This document shows, one piece after another, positions 1 through 9,149 of a DNA stretch of 50,550 nt. A program made the translations under genes and the position numbers. Within the stretch, counting starts at the first letter, position 1; the number at the start of each line of letters is the position of its first letter. The stretch is from the NCBI GenBank assembly GCA_900465675.1, contig UBJR01000022.1, forward strand, positions 1-50,550, written 5' to 3'. This DNA is from Hyphomicrobiales bacterium. GTDB taxonomy: Bacteria > Pseudomonadota > Alphaproteobacteria > Rhizobiales > Rhizobiaceae. A model generated the notes under the pieces. That model was not told the origin of the DNA and made no database searches. It worked only from the letters and a program-made list of their open reading frames with translations.

Positions 1-1
1 C

Positions 2-127
2 GAGTGCCGTCGCGAAGGTGGAAACAATCGCTCCGCCAAAGGGAAGCTGAACCGCGGCAAGCGTGCAACAGAAGGCGCTAAAATGCGGATCATCTGCCCG
101 AAAACCGGCTATTTTGCCCCGGTTTAA
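2..127 (+). CDS. Possible C-terminal fragment of an unknown protein
   Basis: An open frame enters from the left edge and ends at TAA 125-127, giving 41 residues that finish with MRIICPKTGYFAPV. The stretch is rich in Arg, Lys and Gly and resembles no family I can name. Codon use is mixed, so this could be a chance frame. If real, only its tail lies in this window and the rest is upstream. Confidence is low. Confidence 0.25.
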   Translation, partial: ECRREGGNNRSAKGKLNRGKRATEGAKMRIICPKTGYFAPV

Positions 128-585
128 GCCCTTAACCCAAAGGGATTAGTTGATTTCGACCATCGATATGGCATCCTGACCTCGGGATTGGGGAAAGTAG
201 CGAGTAGAACCTATTCCAAATGCGGCAGCTAATACTCGCGGACTATAGAGCCGCGACCTGGCTCCTTGCGGAAGGGCTCGCTTCGGAACACGGAGCGAGC
301 CCGGTTTCGTTGATATCCAGGGATCTTGCGCGGCGGGTGCGGTTTCGGCCCGCTTCGTGATGCTGTCCGCCTCTCCTTTTTCACGCTAATCCGAATGAAG
401 CATTCCGGGGCCCGCCGCGCGGACGCTTCAGTGCGTCCCATGCGCGCGAGCTACCCCAGCGGCCAAAAGAACTAGCTGCGCCTACCGCCTCCAGGGGATT
501 TCGCTCGCGGGCGTTTCGCCTGATCATCCGTGCCAGTATGCCCGGCGGCCCTCCGCCAGGACGATGCGAACCATGAGGCTGTCAG
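128..585. other. Gene-free leader of the polysaccharide locus
   Basis: No convincing gene lies in these 458 bases. A 70-codon minus-strand frame at 229-441 is Arg/Pro-rich, has no family resemblance and looks like chance in high-GC DNA. The region probably holds the promoter and untranslated leader of the export gene starting at 586. It contains a CTAG-centred box at 464-492 like those upstream of other units in the locus. Confidence 0.5.
464..492 (+). promoter_or_regulatory. CTAG-type box upstream of export gene
   Basis: The segment AAAAGAACTAGCTGCGCC is followed by TACCGCCTCC. It shares the order CTAG, a short spacer, then CTACC with boxes near 6449, 11841 and 34223. It lies about 110 bases before the ATG at 586. 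It is a weaker match than the boxes at 11832 and 34214. A regulatory role is inference from recurrence. Confidence 0.35.
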
Positions 586-1908
586 ATGACCATTGGCGCA
601 AAAGGACGCGGACGTTTCTCCGCGAAGGTTGCGGGCGCCGCCCTACTCTTGCTTGCAGCCGCCCCGTCAGGCGTTCTGGCGGATGAGAGCGGCTACCAGG
701 TCCGTCCCGAAACCAAGCTGAAGGTCACCGTGGTCGAATGGGTGGCATCGACCGGCGACTACAAGGAATGGACCGCGCTCAACGGCGAATTCACTGTCAC
801 GCCGGCCGGCAACATCTTCATCCCGATGATCGGCCAGATGAATGTCGAGGACAAGACCGTCGATGAGATCTCGCAGCTGATCGGCGCCAATCTGAAGCGC
901 ATCACCGGACTGGCGACCGCGCCGACCGCCTCTGTCGAGGTGGTCAAATATCCGATGGTCTATGTCAGCGGCGCCGTCGAGCGCTCCGGCGAGTTCGAAT
1001 TCCGCCCGGGACTGACCGTCAAGCAGGCGATGGCCATGGCCGGCGGCAAGGAACGCCGCAGCAGCCCGCAGGGTGAATATTCCGACGCCGAGCAGATCCG
1101 TTATGCTGGCGATCTCGGCCGCCTCGAACTGCAACTGAAGCAATATATGGCCAAGCGCGCCCGGCTGATGGCCGAGTTTTCCGGCAAGGATGCGATCGAA
1201 TTTCCGCCAGAGATCGCCGCGGGGAGCCAGGATCCGATCATCGGCCAGATCATCCAGAGCGAAACGGCCCTGTTCAAGGCCCGTGCCGATGCGCTGAGCC
1301 GCGCGCTGCAATCGGCAACCGAGCTAGAAACCCTGCTGACCAGCGAAATCAGCGTCCTCGACGAGAAGATGTCGACGCAGGACCGGCAGGTCACCATCGC
1401 CCAGGACGAGTTGAGCGACATTTCCAAGCTCGTCGATACCAAGATCCTGACCACATCGCGCAAGACCGCGCTCGAGCGCACGGTCGCTGAAATGCAGGGC
1501 AGCAAGCTCGACCTCGTCGTCGCCTCGATGCAGGCCAAGCAGAAGCTCAGCGAAACCAAGCGAGACGCCGAAACCCTGAAGAGCCAGCGCACCACCGAAG
1601 CCGGTCAGGAGCTGCAGACCACTGAATCCGACATCGAGGATACCAAGCTGAAGCGGGCAACCACGCTCCAGCTCTTGCAGATCGCCGGTGCAACGGTGTC
1701 CCGCTACCAGAGCCTCAAGGCTGTCGACCTGCAGCCGCTGGAGTTTTGGGTGACGCGCACCGCGAGCGACATTCCGACGACGAGCGAAGTTCAGGACACC
1801 GAGGAACTGCAGCCCGGTGACGTTCTCGATGTTCGCTACAACGTATCCACCAGCTTCCAGGGAACGGTCATTTCCGCCCTGGAACCTGAACAAAAACAAA
1901 CGCCCTAG
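586..1908 (+). CDS. Outer-membrane polysaccharide export protein, ExoF/Wza family
   Basis: This 440-residue protein belongs to the polysaccharide export (Poly_export/SLBB) family that forms the periplasm-to-outer-membrane exit for EPS. It has an N-terminal signal peptide (hydrophobic AGAALLLLAAAPSG, probable cleavage after VLA near residue 32). The export domain follows at about 37-125, with an SLBB-like stretch from about 128 (YVSGAVERSGEFEF). Residues 180-370 are long charged helices, as in ExoF of Sinorhizobium (about 420 residues). There is no lipobox Cys, so it is probably not a Wza-type lipoprotein. The ATG has GAGG eight bases upstream. It is followed after 18 bases by the copolymerase gene, the usual partner. 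Family assignment is firm; the transported glycan is unknown. Confidence 0.9.
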   Translation: MTIGAKGRGRFSAKVAGAALLLLAAAPSGVLADESGYQVRPETKLKVTVVEWVASTGDYKEWTALNGEFTVTPAGNIFIPMIGQMNVEDKTVDEISQLIGANLKRITGLATAPTASVEVVKYPMVYVSGAVERSGEFEFRPGLTVKQAMAMAGGKERRSSPQGEYSDAEQIRYAGDLGRLELQLKQYMAKRARLMAEFSGKDAIEFPPEIAAGSQDPIIGQIIQSETALFKARADALSRALQSATELETLLTSEISVLDEKMSTQDRQVTIAQDELSDISKLVDTKILTTSRKTALERTVAEMQGSKLDLVVASMQAKQKLSETKRDAETLKSQRTTEAGQELQTTESDIEDTKLKRATTLQLLQIAGATVSRYQSLKAVDLQPLEFWVTRTASDIPTTSEVQDTEELQPGDVLDVRYNVSTSFQGTVISALEPEQKQTP

Positions 1909-1926
1909 GGAGCTGCGAGGATAGAC

Positions 1927-4900
1927 ATGGTCATTCAGGAGATCGGCAAAATCGTTCCCGGCAATCATCACGCTTTCGATGAGACGCAGCGTGAATACAT
2001 ATCCTTCCGTGACATCTGGGCATTCCTGAAGCGCCACGCCGCGCATCTGGCGATCTGCACGGCACTCGGCGTGTCGGTCGGCGGGCTCTATATCTTCAGC
2101 ACCGAGCCGATCTTCTCGGCAACGACCCGTCTGGTCATGGACCCCGAACAGGGCCGCATCGCCTCGCAGGACGCCTTCACCGGCACCATCATCATCGAAG
2201 CCGCCGAAATCGCCAGCCAGGTGGAAATCGTCAAGTCGGAGTCGATCGCCCGCGACGTCATCGCCAAGCTGAAGCTCGATCACGACCCTGAAATCATCGG
2301 CGGCGAATCCTGGCGCGGCATGATAACGGGCGCCATCAAGAGCATCATCCCGGGCATGCACAAGCCGGAGACTGCGCCGCAATCCCCAATCGAGACGGCT
2401 GAGGAAGCCCTGATGCGCCGCACGATGGCGTCTTTCCTCTCCCGCGTCACGGTGACCCGCGTCGGCCAGTCCTATATTCTCGAAATCGGCTACAGCTCCA
2501 CCGATCCGGAAAAGGCGGCCCGCGTCGCCAATGCCATTGCCGACGCCTATATCCGCTCCGGCCTTGCCGAGCGCGCCGCCGCCGCGCAGAGCGGCGCCAA
2601 GTGGCTCGAAAGCCGGTTGATCGAAGTTGGCCGGAAAGCCCGCGAAACGGCGATGCAGGCAGAAGAATTCCGCGCCAAGAACGGCATCATGGAGATCAAT
2701 GCCACATCTTCGCTCGACCAGCAGCAGCTCTCCGAAATCAGCACCCAGGAACTCAGCGCCCGTACCCAGACGGCGGCTGAAGCCGCAAAATACGACGCGC
2801 TCGCCCGCCTGAAGAACGGTGGAGAGCCCGATGCAACGGTGCAGGAAGCCGTCAACAATCCGCGCATCCAGAAGCTTCAGGAGGATCTGAGCATCGCCGT
2901 GTCGAAGCTCAACAATCTGACCGGCCGTTACGACGCCGGCAATCCAGCCGTCGTTGCGGCACAGGACGAGGTCGCCGGACTGAAGAAGGCGATCGACGAC
3001 GAATATACCCGCATCCAGTCGCTCTATGCCACCAATCTGGAAGTCGCAAAGAACCGCGAGCAGCTACTGAAGAACCAGCTGGAAACGCTGACCGCCGCCG
3101 GGACTGACAAGAACCTTGCGCGTGTCGAACTGACCGAGATGGAAAGCCAGGCCACCACCTACCGCCGGATTTACGAAACCATCCTGCAGCAGGTGACCGG
3201 CGCCATCCAGCGCCAGTCCTTCCCGATCGGCAACGCCCGTATCGTCACGGCGGCCACCGCTCCGCTTTCCAAGAACTGGCCGAAACCCAGCCTCATCATT
3301 CCGCTGACCGCCATGCTCGGCCTTGCCGGTGGTCTCGGCATGGCGCTGTTCAACGACGGTTACCGCCGCCGCCTCAATGTCCTCGGGCGGCTGCGCAGCG
3401 AGCTCGGCATCAATTCGCTCGGGACCATCCCGTTGATCGGCCGCGATGGCAATCTCGCCGCCAGCGTCTCGCCTGTCAGCATCGACGTCGCCTACCGGCG
3501 GGTTCTCGATGCACCCTATTCACGCTTCACGGAATCCTTGCGCAGCATACGCGGCGCCATCGACGCCGCATTCCGCTCCAACAACTCGACCGTCATCGGC
3601 ATCACCTCGATCACGCCTGGCGCCGGAAAGACGACGCTCAGCGTCAATCTGGCTCAAGTCTACCAGCATGAAGGCAGCAATGTCGTTCTCGTCGATGCCG
3701 ACTTCATCAACGCACGCCTGAGCACAGTCGCAGCCGACTCCGGCCCGGCCTTCGGCCTGAAGCTGCTCGGCTCCGATCACGCCGCCCGCAAGAACAACCA
3801 GCGTCCGAACGATCTCGAGCCGGTGGTGGATAGCGAGGGCGCGCTCGCGACCGTTACCGTACCCGACATCATGCGCTCGGCAGGCGCGCATCAGCGCTTC
3901 GGCCACCTGATGGCACTGCGCCAGGAAATCGAGGCGTTGCGCCGCAAGTTCAAGATCGTCATCGTCGACATGTCGCCCTTCGAAGGGTCGGCTGATACGC
4001 GCCAGATCTGCAGCTTCATGGACGGCGTGCTGCTGGTCCTCGACAATGGCAGCGACGTGACCAACGACCGTATCCAGAACGCCCTCAGCGAATTCAGCAG
4101 CGGCCGCATCAATCTTCTCGGCGTCGTCACGACACAGATCAGCGCCGCAAAGCCGAAAGTATCGGGCGGCCGCCACAAGCTCCTGAAACCAACCGGCCCC
4201 ACCCGGACCGCCTCGGTACCGGCAATCATCAACCGCGCTACGGCAGCGCCGCTGAACATGGTGGTGGGGATCGCCAGCTCCGGGCGCCGCGACATCCTCT
4301 CGGCCATCCTGCCGCAGATCTCGAAGCAGACGCGCCAACCCGACGAGGTCATCGTCTGCGTCACCTCGACCACCGATATCGACCAGGTGTCGCTCTCCTC
4401 GCTCGCCTGCCCCGTCCGCATCATCATTTCCGAGCGCGGCCTCTGCAGACAGCGCAACGAGATCGTCGCCAATGCCGGAAACGCCGGTGTGGTGCTCTTC
4501 CTCGACGACGACTTCATCATGGTGCCAAACTACATCGAACGGCTGGAAACCATCTTCCAGACCCATCCGGATGTCGCGATGTGCACCGGCCGGGTATTGG
4601 CCGATGGCATCATCGGCCCCGGCATCTCCGTCCACGACGGGTTGAAGCTGGTCAGCGACCGCGCCCGGCAATCGTCGAACCTGCCGATGACCATCAGCCC
4701 GATCTACAACGCATACGGCTGCAACATGGCAATCCGCATGTCGGCGGTGAAGGCCGGCGATATCCGCTTCGACGAAAACCTGCCGGCCTATGGCTGGCTC
4801 GAGGACGTCGATTTCAGCCGCCGCATCGCCGAATATGGCAGCATCGTCTCCGCCGACAGCCTCGAAGGCGTCCATCTCGGCGTCAAGGTCGCCCGCACGG

Positions 4901-5139
4901 CGGGGCTGAAGCTCGGCTACTCGCAGATCGCCAACCCGATCTATCTGATGCGCAAGCAAACGATGGGCACGCGTTACGGCACAGTCCAGATCGGCCGCAA
5001 CGTCGCGGCGAACGTCGCCAAATGCCTGCGCCCGGAACCCTGGGTCGATCGCCGCGGCCGGCTGAAGGGCAACATTCTTGCGATGCTCGACCTTTTCCGC
5101 GGCCGGTTGACCCCGCGCCGGATCGAAAGTCTGGAATAG
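1927..5139 (+). CDS. Wzc/ExoP-type copolymerase-kinase fused to a GT2 glycosyltransferase
   Basis: The 1070-residue protein joins two activities usually found on separate proteins. Residues about 25-215 form a Wzz domain with a first membrane segment (about 38-58). A long coiled coil spans 220-430, and a second membrane segment lies near 455-475. Residues 530-745 form a BY-kinase/ParA-like ATPase with Walker A (PGAGKTT, 564-570), Walker A' (VLVDADF, 587-593) and Walker B (VIVDMSP, 678-684). Instead of the Tyr-rich tail of Wzc there is a GT2 domain (about 776-1060) with LDDDF at 859-863 and GWLEDVDFSRR near 957. It would control chain length and export in the inner membrane while adding a sugar on the cytoplasmic face. 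It sits between the export gene and a GT4 gene (3-base gap), consistent with one operon. Both domains look intact. Confidence 0.88.
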   Translation: MVIQEIGKIVPGNHHAFDETQREYISFRDIWAFLKRHAAHLAICTALGVSVGGLYIFSTEPIFSATTRLVMDPEQGRIASQDAFTGTIIIEAAEIASQVEIVKSESIARDVIAKLKLDHDPEIIGGESWRGMITGAIKSIIPGMHKPETAPQSPIETAEEALMRRTMASFLSRVTVTRVGQSYILEIGYSSTDPEKAARVANAIADAYIRSGLAERAAAAQSGAKWLESRLIEVGRKARETAMQAEEFRAKNGIMEINATSSLDQQQLSEISTQELSARTQTAAEAAKYDALARLKNGGEPDATVQEAVNNPRIQKLQEDLSIAVSKLNNLTGRYDAGNPAVVAAQDEVAGLKKAIDDEYTRIQSLYATNLEVAKNREQLLKNQLETLTAAGTDKNLARVELTEMESQATTYRRIYETILQQVTGAIQRQSFPIGNARIVTAATAPLSKNWPKPSLIIPLTAMLGLAGGLGMALFNDGYRRRLNVLGRLRSELGINSLGTIPLIGRDGNLAASVSPVSIDVAYRRVLDAPYSRFTESLRSIRGAIDAAFRSNNSTVIGITSITPGAGKTTLSVNLAQVYQHEGSNVVLVDADFINARLSTVAADSGPAFGLKLLGSDHAARKNNQRPNDLEPVVDSEGALATVTVPDIMRSAGAHQRFGHLMALRQEIEALRRKFKIVIVDMSPFEGSADTRQICSFMDGVLLVLDNGSDVTNDRIQNALSEFSSGRINLLGVVTTQISAAKPKVSGGRHKLLKPTGPTRTASVPAIINRATAAPLNMVVGIASSGRRDILSAILPQISKQTRQPDEVIVCVTSTTDIDQVSLSSLACPVRIIISERGLCRQRNEIVANAGNAGVVLFLDDDFIMVPNYIERLETIFQTHPDVAMCTGRVLADGIIGPGISVHDGLKLVSDRARQSSNLPMTISPIYNAYGCNMAIRMSAVKAGDIRFDENLPAYGWLEDVDFSRRIAEYGSIVSADSLEGVHLGVKVARTAGLKLGYSQIANPIYLMRKQTMGTRYGTVQIGRNVAANVAKCLRPEPWVDRRGRLKGNILAMLDLFRGRLTPRRIESLE

Positions 5140-5142
5140 CGG

Positions 5143-6399
5143 ATGCGGCACCGTCAGCCCGATCGCGTCGTGATCATCAATGACCGTTCCGAACGGGTCG
5201 GCGGCGCGTCCAATCTGGCGGTCCTCTCCGCCGAACTGATCCGTGACCGGGGCATTCCGGTCACCTACTTCGCCGGCGACGGCGTCGAGCACGGTATCGC
5301 TTCGGCCGAGATGGTCGGCGTCGGCGGCATGCCGCTCGTCAACCAGCACAAGCTGGCGGCAACGATCGGCGGTCTCTACAATCAGGCAGCCTACCACAGC
5401 CTGCGCGGCGTCATCGCCCGTACGGATTCACCCGGCACGATCTATCACGTCCACGGCTGGTCGAAGATCCTCTCGCCGTCGATCTTCCGGGCGCTCTGGC
5501 GCGTCCGCTCGCGGGTGGTACTGCATGCCCACGACTATTTCCTCTCCTGCCCGAACGGCGGCTATGCCAACTATCAGAGCCACCGCGTCTGCAACCTGAC
5601 GCCGATGTCGGCGCGCTGCCTGACGACGCAATGCGACAAACGCGGCTATCACGAGAAAGTCTGGCGCTCGACCCGCCATCTCATCCGCCAGCACTTCTTC
5701 CCGACGCGCTACGTTCCGGCCAATATCGTCATCGTGCACCAGCACATGCATGAATATTTCACCCGGGCCGGCATCAATGCCGAATTCATCCGCACCATCC
5801 GCAATCCGGTGGAGCCCTTCCTGCACCTGCCGCCCAGTCCGGCGGAGACGAAAAAATTCTTCTTCATCGGCAGGCTGGAGCCGGAAAAGGGCTTCGAGGA
5901 CGCGGCGCGCGCAGCGCGTCTCGCCAATATCCCGCTGCATGTCATCGGCGATGGCGCCGGCCGCGCGGTGCTCGAACGCGATTACCCCGAAGCCGTCCTG
6001 CACGGCTGGAAGAGCAAGGAAGAGATCGCGGGCCTCGTCACCGACGCGCGCTGCATCGTCATCTCCTCGCGCGTGCCGGAACCCTTCGGTCTTGCCGCGG
6101 TCGAGGCGGTCGCCAGTGGCATTCCCGTGATCATTCCGCAGGCCGCACTGCTCGCCCGCGAGATCGCCGATCTCGGCTGCGGATTGACCTTCGAGAACGG
6201 CAATATCGAAACCCTGGCAGCCGCCATGCGGCGGCTTGCCGATGATGACACCCTCATTCGCACCATGAGTGCAAATTGCCTGCGCCAGCGCTCCGGCATG
6301 GCACATACCTCCCTCTCCTGGGCTGAGGCCCTGTTCGAACTCTACGATGAGATCCTCGAACGGGCACATGCTGGCCAAGAAGCTGCACTTGCAGGGTAA
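5143..6399 (+). CDS. GT4-family glycosyltransferase
   Basis: A 418-residue GT-B enzyme expected to transfer an activated sugar to the lipid-linked repeat unit in the cytoplasm. The C-terminal GT4 signature is clear: FFIGRLEPEKGFEDA, then VIGDGAG, then the EX7E-type motif PEPFGLAAVEAVASGIPVI. The N-terminal half has HVHGWSKIL and HAHDYFLSCPNGG, followed by a Cys-containing stretch (VCNLTPMSARCLTTQCDK) common in EPS glycosyltransferases. The ATG is 3 bases after the stop of the preceding fusion gene, so translational coupling is likely. Sugar specificity cannot be read from sequence. Confidence 0.85.
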   Translation: MRHRQPDRVVIINDRSERVGGASNLAVLSAELIRDRGIPVTYFAGDGVEHGIASAEMVGVGGMPLVNQHKLAATIGGLYNQAAYHSLRGVIARTDSPGTIYHVHGWSKILSPSIFRALWRVRSRVVLHAHDYFLSCPNGGYANYQSHRVCNLTPMSARCLTTQCDKRGYHEKVWRSTRHLIRQHFFPTRYVPANIVIVHQHMHEYFTRAGINAEFIRTIRNPVEPFLHLPPSPAETKKFFFIGRLEPEKGFEDAARAARLANIPLHVIGDGAGRAVLERDYPEAVLHGWKSKEEIAGLVTDARCIVISSRVPEPFGLAAVEAVASGIPVIIPQAALLAREIADLGCGLTFENGNIETLAAAMRRLADDDTLIRTMSANCLRQRSGMAHTSLSWAEALFELYDEILERAHAGQEAALAG

Positions 6400-6439
6400 T
6401 CCCGCATCGCAAGGCAACGATTGGACGCGCCCGATTACC

Positions 6440-6465
6440 TCTATGTGACTAGCCGACTACCCTCA
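6440..6465 (+). promoter_or_regulatory. CTAG-type box upstream of ExoY-like gene
   Basis: GTGACTAGCCGACTACCCTC has CTAG, four bases, then CTACC, the same arrangement as the box at 34214. It is about 70 bases before the start at 6522, in the gap after the GT4 gene, so the sugar transferase may have its own promoter. Role inferred from recurrence in this locus. Confidence 0.4.
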
Positions 6466-6521
6466 GGATGAATTGTAAATGGCCAGAGGCGCTGGCAACC
6501 TGATCATGGGTTCAAGGGTAA

Positions 6522-7226
6522 ATGGGGTTTGATATGTTATCTGCTTTCGACGGCTTTGCCCGCGGTGACCAGGTCACGCCGGAGATCCGTGTCGTTGCAG
6601 CCGGCTACCGGCTCAAGCGTACCCTCGACATCGTTTTCGCTAGCCTCGGCCTGCTGTTTCTGGCCCCGGCCCTGATCCTGATCGTCATCGCCCTTTTGAT
6701 CGTCGATGGCCGTCCCATCTCCTTCAGCCATACCCGTGTCGGCAAATACGGCCGCCCGTTCCGCTGCCTGAAATTCCGCTCGATGCGCACCGATTCCGCC
6801 GAGCGCCTGGCCGAAATCCTGGCGACCGATCCGGTGCGCCGGGCCGAATGGCAGGAAACCCAGAAGCTGATGAATGACCCGCGCGTCCACTGGCTCGGCA
6901 AGCTCTTGAGAATGACCAGCGCCGACGAACTGCCGCAGCTGTTCAACGTGCTGCGCGGCGAGATGAGCCTTGTCGGCCCGCGCCCGATCATCGCCGAGGA
7001 AATCGAGCGTTACGGCGCCAACGCCCATGTCTATCTGGCGATGACCCCTGGCCTGACCGGCATGTGGCAGGTCAGCCGCCGCCAGGACACCTCCTACGAG
7101 GAACGCGTCCAGTATGACGTGGATTACTACCGCTCGTGTTCATTCACGACGGATATCAGCATTCTCTGGAAAACGGTCGGGGTGGTTTTTCTCGCTCACA
7201 ACGAGAAAGAGCGGCTCACCAAATGA
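6522..7226 (+). CDS. ExoY-type undecaprenyl-phosphate sugar-phosphate transferase
   Basis: This 234-residue protein is a short-form bacterial sugar transferase that loads the first sugar-1-phosphate onto undecaprenyl phosphate and so starts the repeat unit. Motifs seen: KRTLDI then one membrane segment (about 36-60), KFRSMRTDS, TSADELPQLFNVLRGEMSLVGPRP and PGLTGMWQVSRR. It lacks the multi-span N-terminal domain of WbaP/WcaJ, as expected for ExoY/PssA. ATG 6522 or ATG 6534 could be the start; 6522 follows AAGGG closely and 6534 follows GGGG. Whether it adds galactose or glucose cannot be decided here. The 3' end overlaps the small minus-strand gene at 7216 by 11 bases. Confidence 0.92.
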   Translation: MGFDMLSAFDGFARGDQVTPEIRVVAAGYRLKRTLDIVFASLGLLFLAPALILIVIALLIVDGRPISFSHTRVGKYGRPFRCLKFRSMRTDSAERLAEILATDPVRRAEWQETQKLMNDPRVHWLGKLLRMTSADELPQLFNVLRGEMSLVGPRPIIAEEIERYGANAHVYLAMTPGLTGMWQVSRRQDTSYEERVQYDVDYYRSCSFTTDISILWKTVGVVFLAHNEKERLTK

Positions 7227-7413
7227 AAATGGCGGCGAGAATGACCCAGCAGGCGAGGCAGAACAGCGCCAAGCCCCAGCGGAGCTTGTATTTCAGGAAA
7301 GACGGGCGGCCATCCGGCGCCTGGCCGGGGCCGGCATCCTTGGAAAGATCACTGAAGCTGGCCGCGCTCTGCGCATATGCAGATTTGCGTGCCGCCTTTG
7401 ACTCTGTGATCAT
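7216..7413 (-). CDS. Small single-span membrane protein, unknown
   Basis: A 65-residue frame with a Ser/Ala-rich soluble N-terminus and one C-terminal membrane segment (WGLALFCLACWVILAAIFIW), predicting a tail-anchored topology. The ATG follows a strong ribosome site, AGGGAG, eight bases away, which argues that it is translated. It is convergent with the ExoY-like gene (11-base overlap) and divergent from the flippase gene. No family is recognised. It could be a small accessory of the export complex, but that is only positional inference. Confidence 0.6.
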   Translation of the reverse strand: MITESKAARKSAYAQSAASFSDLSKDAGPGQAPDGRPSFLKYKLRWGLALFCLACWVILAAIFIW

Positions 7414-7601
7414 GACATTGTCTCCCTACCTATTCGGCAGCCGACTCAGTACAAGCTCTCCGTCCTGCCGGGAATCGCATACCGCGCAAACCTTGTCCAA
7501 CGATTGTTTCTCGGGCTGGCAAGGCGGCGCCGCATCTTTCCGGGCTGCAGTAATAACACCGCAGCCGCCTTGTTGTTCAATCCGCCGCGAGGTTCGGTGA
7601 G

Positions 7602-9119
7602 ATGAACGAGCGGGAGGAAAGACCGGACAGCCAGAATCCGCAGCAGAAAGCCAGGCGCATGAAGATGCCCGCCTTCGTCGGTGCGGGGCTCTGGACGCTC
7701 TCTGCCAAGATCGTCTCGCAGCTCGCCCAGCTGCTGGCATTCCTGCTCGCCGCCCGCATCCTGGAATCGGCGCAATTCGGCTTCTATGCCTATAGTTCGG
7801 CAATCGCCATCCTGCTTGTCCTCTGCGCCGAGGGCGGCTGGGGCGAATATGTCATGAAGTCCCACAGCACCGGCCGCGAGCTCGACCAGATCGGCACGAT
7901 CGCGGTGATGTCTGGCGTTCTCTGCACCGGGGTCGGCTTCCTGATTTCCGGCGCCCTGCATGTCTGGAACGAGCAATGGCTCGGCATTCTGATCGCACTC
8001 TACAGCTGCTGGTTCCTGCCCTCCTCGCTATCGGTCGTCTATGACGGCCTCCTCGTCAATCGCGGGCAGTTGAAGCAGCAGTCGATCATCCGCATCGTCG
8101 CCGAGGGCTTCGGGCTCGCCGTCACCATCGCCGGCTTGGATGCCGGCTTCCACGTCGCCTCGCTGATCATCGGCCGGCTGGTGATGCAGACCACCTGCCT
8201 GATCGGCTCGTTCATCGTCGTGCGCTGGTATCCGCGTTTCCATCTCACGCGCGCCTTCCTCTTCGATATCCTCGAATTCTCGCGGCATATCCTGTCCAAC
8301 CGGATCATCTTCTACCTGCGCTCCTATTCCGGCACACTGGCACTCGGCAGCTTCCTGGGCCTGGCAGAAGCCGGTTACTACCGCGCTGCCGAACGGATCG
8401 TCGGCGCCATCTCCGAGCTGCTCGGCGAACCGGCCCGCATGCTGGCCTGGACGGCCTTCCGCAAGATCAAGGGCCAGCCCGCCGACCCGCAGAAATTCGA
8501 AGAGCTTGGCCGTACGGCAACGCATTTCATGACGGCGCTGATGATCGTCTCGGCACCCGTCTATATCGGCCTGGCGCTGGTCTCTCCCGCGCTCGTCGAC
8601 ATCGCGCTCGGCGACAGCTGGGCGCCGACCGCGGCGCTCGTCTCCATCCTCGCCATCAAGCAGGTTCTGCTGATCCCGGGTTATGTCACCGAGCCGCTGC
8701 TGTCGATCACCGGCAATATTGCCCGGATGCCGCGCCTGATGCTGCTGAACGGCGTCGTGGCGATCGCCCTGATCATCGCCGCAGCGCCGTTCGGAGTCGA
8801 GGCCGCCGCCTTCGGCCAGTGCATCGCCGCGCTGATCAGCCTGAAAATCTCCGCCCATCTGCAAGGTCGCTACGGCGGCCTCGACTGGAAGCGGGTGTTC
8901 CGCGATTGCGGCTATGTCTTCATCGCGATCCTCGCGATGTCGGCCATCGTCTATGCCTTCGGCTATATCGGCGAAGCGACGGCGATGACCCGCATCGAGA
9001 TGATTGCCTTTCAGGTGCTGTCAGGCGCCGTGACCTATTTTGCAGCACTGGGGGTGATGCATCGGTTCCACGGCGGCGTCGTTCCGATCTGGGAGGTGAA
9101 AGATCAACACAAGACTTAG
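7602..9119 (+). CDS. Wzx-type polysaccharide flippase
   Basis: The 505-residue protein is mostly hydrophobic, with about 12-14 predicted membrane spans after a charged 25-residue N-terminus. It fits the PST/MOP-superfamily flippases that move lipid-linked repeat units across the inner membrane. Typical features are the opening FVGAGLWTLSAKIVSQLAQL and the paired hydrophobic helices from residue 45 on. The ATG follows GAGGTTCGGTGAG. The methyltransferase gene starts 30 bases after its stop, so they are probably co-transcribed. Together with the Wzy-like gene at 29554 and the initiating transferase it points to a Wzx/Wzy-dependent pathway. Confidence 0.87.
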   Translation: MNEREERPDSQNPQQKARRMKMPAFVGAGLWTLSAKIVSQLAQLLAFLLAARILESAQFGFYAYSSAIAILLVLCAEGGWGEYVMKSHSTGRELDQIGTIAVMSGVLCTGVGFLISGALHVWNEQWLGILIALYSCWFLPSSLSVVYDGLLVNRGQLKQQSIIRIVAEGFGLAVTIAGLDAGFHVASLIIGRLVMQTTCLIGSFIVVRWYPRFHLTRAFLFDILEFSRHILSNRIIFYLRSYSGTLALGSFLGLAEAGYYRAAERIVGAISELLGEPARMLAWTAFRKIKGQPADPQKFEELGRTATHFMTALMIVSAPVYIGLALVSPALVDIALGDSWAPTAALVSILAIKQVLLIPGYVTEPLLSITGNIARMPRLMLLNGVVAIALIIAAAPFGVEAAAFGQCIAALISLKISAHLQGRYGGLDWKRVFRDCGYVFIAILAMSAIVYAFGYIGEATAMTRIEMIAFQVLSGAVTYFAALGVMHRFHGGVVPIWEVKDQHKT

Positions 9120-9149
9120 TGACCATCCATCAAGGCCGGGGAAAAGCCG

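Noticed and set aside
229..441. 70-codon minus-strand frame in the leader
   Set aside because: Basic, Pro-rich, no ribosome site or family; probably chance.
3520..5397. 625-codon minus-strand frame opposite the kinase-GT fusion
   Set aside because: Composition is shadow-like (Asp/Arg/Val-rich) and the plus strand carries intact kinase and GT2 motifs.
7136..7600. 154-codon plus-strand frame between the ExoY-like and flippase genes
   Set aside because: It overlaps the end of the ExoY-like gene and runs antisense to the small membrane-protein gene; no domain or ribosome site seen.
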